This document shows positions 62,897 through 64,000 of a stretch of 64,000 bases of DNA, one piece after another. Position 1 is the stretch's first letter; each line of letters opens with the position of its first letter. Below the pieces are notes generated by a model that saw nothing but the letters and a program-made list of their open reading frames with translations, was not told the DNA's origin and made no database searches. The position numbers were made by a program, and so were the translations under genes. This DNA comes from Methylibium petroleiphilum PM1 (GTDB lineage: Bacteria > Pseudomonadota > Gammaproteobacteria > Burkholderiales > Burkholderiaceae_C): NCBI RefSeq assembly GCF_000015725.1, contig NC_008826.1:248001-312000 (forward strand). Direction: 5' to 3'.

Positions 62897-63813
62897 CAGA
62901 ACATCCTCGACCAGCTCAGGTGCGTGCGACTCACCCGGTTCGGCGCCGAACTCAGGTCCATGGCGCGCAGCACCGGGTTGCGCCCGGTCAGGTACCAGCT
63001 GTCGTTGTACTGGGACATCAGGTACTTCTCGCTGAGCAGCTGCAGCGCTTCGCGCATGCGGTCTTCGGTCGGGCGCTTCTTGCTCTTGGCCTCCGTTGCC
63101 GCCGCAGCCACTTCGAGCAGTTGGCTCGAGCGGATGCCCGGATGCATCCAGGCGGCCCGCGCGAGCGCGTAACCCTCGTCGCCGGCCAGCATGTAGATCT
63201 CGCCCTCGACCGAGTCCGGCACAGCATCGATCACGAACGGGAACTCGATCGGGAAGACGTACCAGCGACGCCAGAACTCGTAGTGGATGCGCAGGCGCAG
63301 CACGTCCTTGCGCGTGCCCAGCGCGATGCAGCACCGTTCGAAGGTGAAGTCGCCGAGCGTGCGTCCGAACACCCAGTGCGCGGCCTTGATGTAGTCCTCG
63401 GGCTTGCGCTTGCGGTCGAAGAGGCACTCGACGTTGGCGCGGACCATGTTGAAGCAGATCCGCTCCACGCCCTCTTCGAAGTCCTCCTCGGTGAAGGTCC
63501 TCAGTCCTTCGTCTTTTTTCCGGCGCTTGGGCGCTGCAATGTCGGGTACACCACTGAGTGCGGCGACAGCAAGTTCTTGATCAGGACCGTATGCGAGCGC
63601 ATCAGTCTCTTCATCAGGAACAAGATCCACTTCATCACCACCTTCAGCGTCTCCGCTATCGAAGGCGTCAACACTCGCGAGAAGATTCCCGAAATCAAAG
63701 TTCGAAAGAAGCTGATGCACATCAGAAGGATCAGCAGAATCCCGGCCATCACCAGGTAGGTCATCATGTCGCCGCTCATCGCGTGCTCCTTGCTTGTTCG
63801 TGGGTTTGCTCAT
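62896..63813 (-). CDS. Unknown 305-residue protein
   Basis: The body from about residue 100 on is a helical/beta globular domain (FTEEDFEEGVERICFNMVRA; HYEFWRRWYVFPIEFPFVI; MREALQLLSEKYLMSQYN). The first about 100 residues are acidic and low-complexity, with poor third-position GC, in exactly the stretch shared with the overlapping gene at 63501-63779. The N-terminus may therefore be shorter than given, though no later ATG is convenient. No clear Shine-Dalgarno. Confidence 0.6.
   Translation of the reverse strand: MSKPTNKQGARDERRHDDLPGDGRDSADPSDVHQLLSNFDFGNLLASVDAFDSGDAEGGDEVDLVPDEETDALAYGPDQELAVAALSGVPDIAAPKRRKKDEGLRTFTEEDFEEGVERICFNMVRANVECLFDRKRKPEDYIKAAHWVFGRTLGDFTFERCCIALGTRKDVLRLRIHYEFWRRWYVFPIEFPFVIDAVPDSVEGEIYMLAGDEGYALARAAWMHPGIRSSQLLEVAAAATEAKSKKRPTEDRMREALQLLSEKYLMSQYNDSWYLTGRNPVLRAMDLSSAPNRVSRTHLSWSRMF
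63501..63779 (-). CDS. Small membrane protein encoded inside another gene
   Basis: A 92-residue protein with one or two hydrophobic helices (MMTYLVMAGILLILLM at the start, then TLKVVMKWILFLMKRL). AAGGAG stands six bases before the ATG, the best ribosome site in the area, and its codons keep the high third-position GC of the element, unlike the 305-residue frame it overlaps. That makes it the likelier coding frame here. Function unknown. Confidence 0.6.
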   Translation of the reverse strand: MSGDMMTYLVMAGILLILLMCISFFRTLISGIFSRVLTPSIAETLKVVMKWILFLMKRLMRSHTVLIKNLLSPHSVVYPTLQRPSAGKKTKD

Positions 63814-63836
63814 GGTTGTTGCTCTGTCTGGATGGG

Positions 63837-64000
63837 TTACTCGTCGGCCAGCATTTCCTGAGCCGTCTGCTTGCGGTGCCCGGACGGAACGGAGTTGCCG
63901 CCCAGGTACCGATCGCTGTTCTTGAAGTAGTCGGCGCCTTCGACCTGGCGCTCGCGCCGGTGGTGAATGCGAAGCGGCCCGATCTCGCGCGCGACCTCGG
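63837..64000 (-). CDS. C-terminal part of an unknown gene, cut by window edge
   Basis: An open minus-strand frame enters from beyond 64000 and ends at TAA (63837-63839). The visible end reads EVAREIGPLRIHHRRERQ through ADYFKNSDRYLGGNSVPS to MLADE. The next gene starts 24 bases on, so they are probably one operon. Confidence 0.6.
   Translation of the reverse strand, partial: EVAREIGPLRIHHRRERQVEGADYFKNSDRYLGGNSVPSGHRKQTAQEMLADE

Overview
The window is a GC-rich (low-to-mid 60s % by eye) stretch of what looks like a large conjugative plasmid or integrative conjugative element of a Proteobacterium, most plausibly a Burkholderiales-type host. No ribosomal or core-metabolism genes are present. 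Instead there is a partial tRNA, a replication block (single-strand binding protein, DnaB helicase, a DUF1376-type replication protein and a CHC2/TOPRIM primase), F-type conjugation genes (DsbC-like, TraW, TraU, TrbC), DNA-modification and DNA-repair genes, and several dozen small proteins I do not recognise. The taxonomic guess rests only on composition and gene style.

Layout. 1-4.2 kb: end of a tRNA-Leu-like gene, an HNH endonuclease, an XPF/ERCC4-type nuclease, an HhH protein and an FtsH-like protease. 4.2-8 kb: a tightly overlapping minus-strand operon headed by a DprA/SLOG-like protein, divergent from a CoiA-like zinc protein and a prepilin peptidase. 8-23 kb: a block of small, separately terminated genes, including a GHKL-ATPase/HExxH fusion, a PAPS-reductase-like PP-loop protein and an outer-membrane beta-barrel protein. 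23-28.8 kb: a three-gene minus-strand operon (TerB-type protein, BrxD/DUF2791 ATPase, Lhr-like helicase) that looks like a phage-defence module. 28.9-41.8 kb: modification genes (DUF4942 adenine methylase, DpdA-like 7-deazaguanine transglycosylase, a second PP-loop protein, a C5-cytosine methylase) mixed with small unknowns. 41.9-51.2 kb: a PIN-PhoH protein, a lipoprotein, a giant exported repeat protein and a SprT-like protease. 51.3-54.8 kb: the transfer operon. 55-62 kb: replication genes. 62-64 kb: minus-strand unknown and membrane genes, one of them inside another.

Two kinds of regulatory architecture recur. (1) About two dozen genes sit behind a stereotyped leader: upstream gene, intrinsic terminator, a CATCNCC box, a small hairpin whose stem varies but whose loop is kept (usually AATTCC, AATCCC or ATCCC closed by GC), a strong Shine-Dalgarno, then the start. 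(2) About thirteen AT-rich promoter islands carry a TACGTGTTA-like element (reverse TAACACGTA) next to or inside the -10 region, in front of the FtsH-like, SLOG, OMP, TerB-operon, giant-protein, transfer, ssb and replication genes. Several genes with this motif have no Shine-Dalgarno and start so close to the -10 that their mRNAs should be leaderless or nearly so. Together these suggest element-wide control by a DNA-binding regulator and perhaps an RNA-binding factor, neither identifiable here.

No stretch longer than about 300 bases lacks a gene. The longest gap (62154-62446) carries a terminator and a candidate small RNA. Starts were chosen from Shine-Dalgarno position, overlap with the previous gene and third-position GC bias. 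Family assignments come from motifs read by eye, not from database searches.
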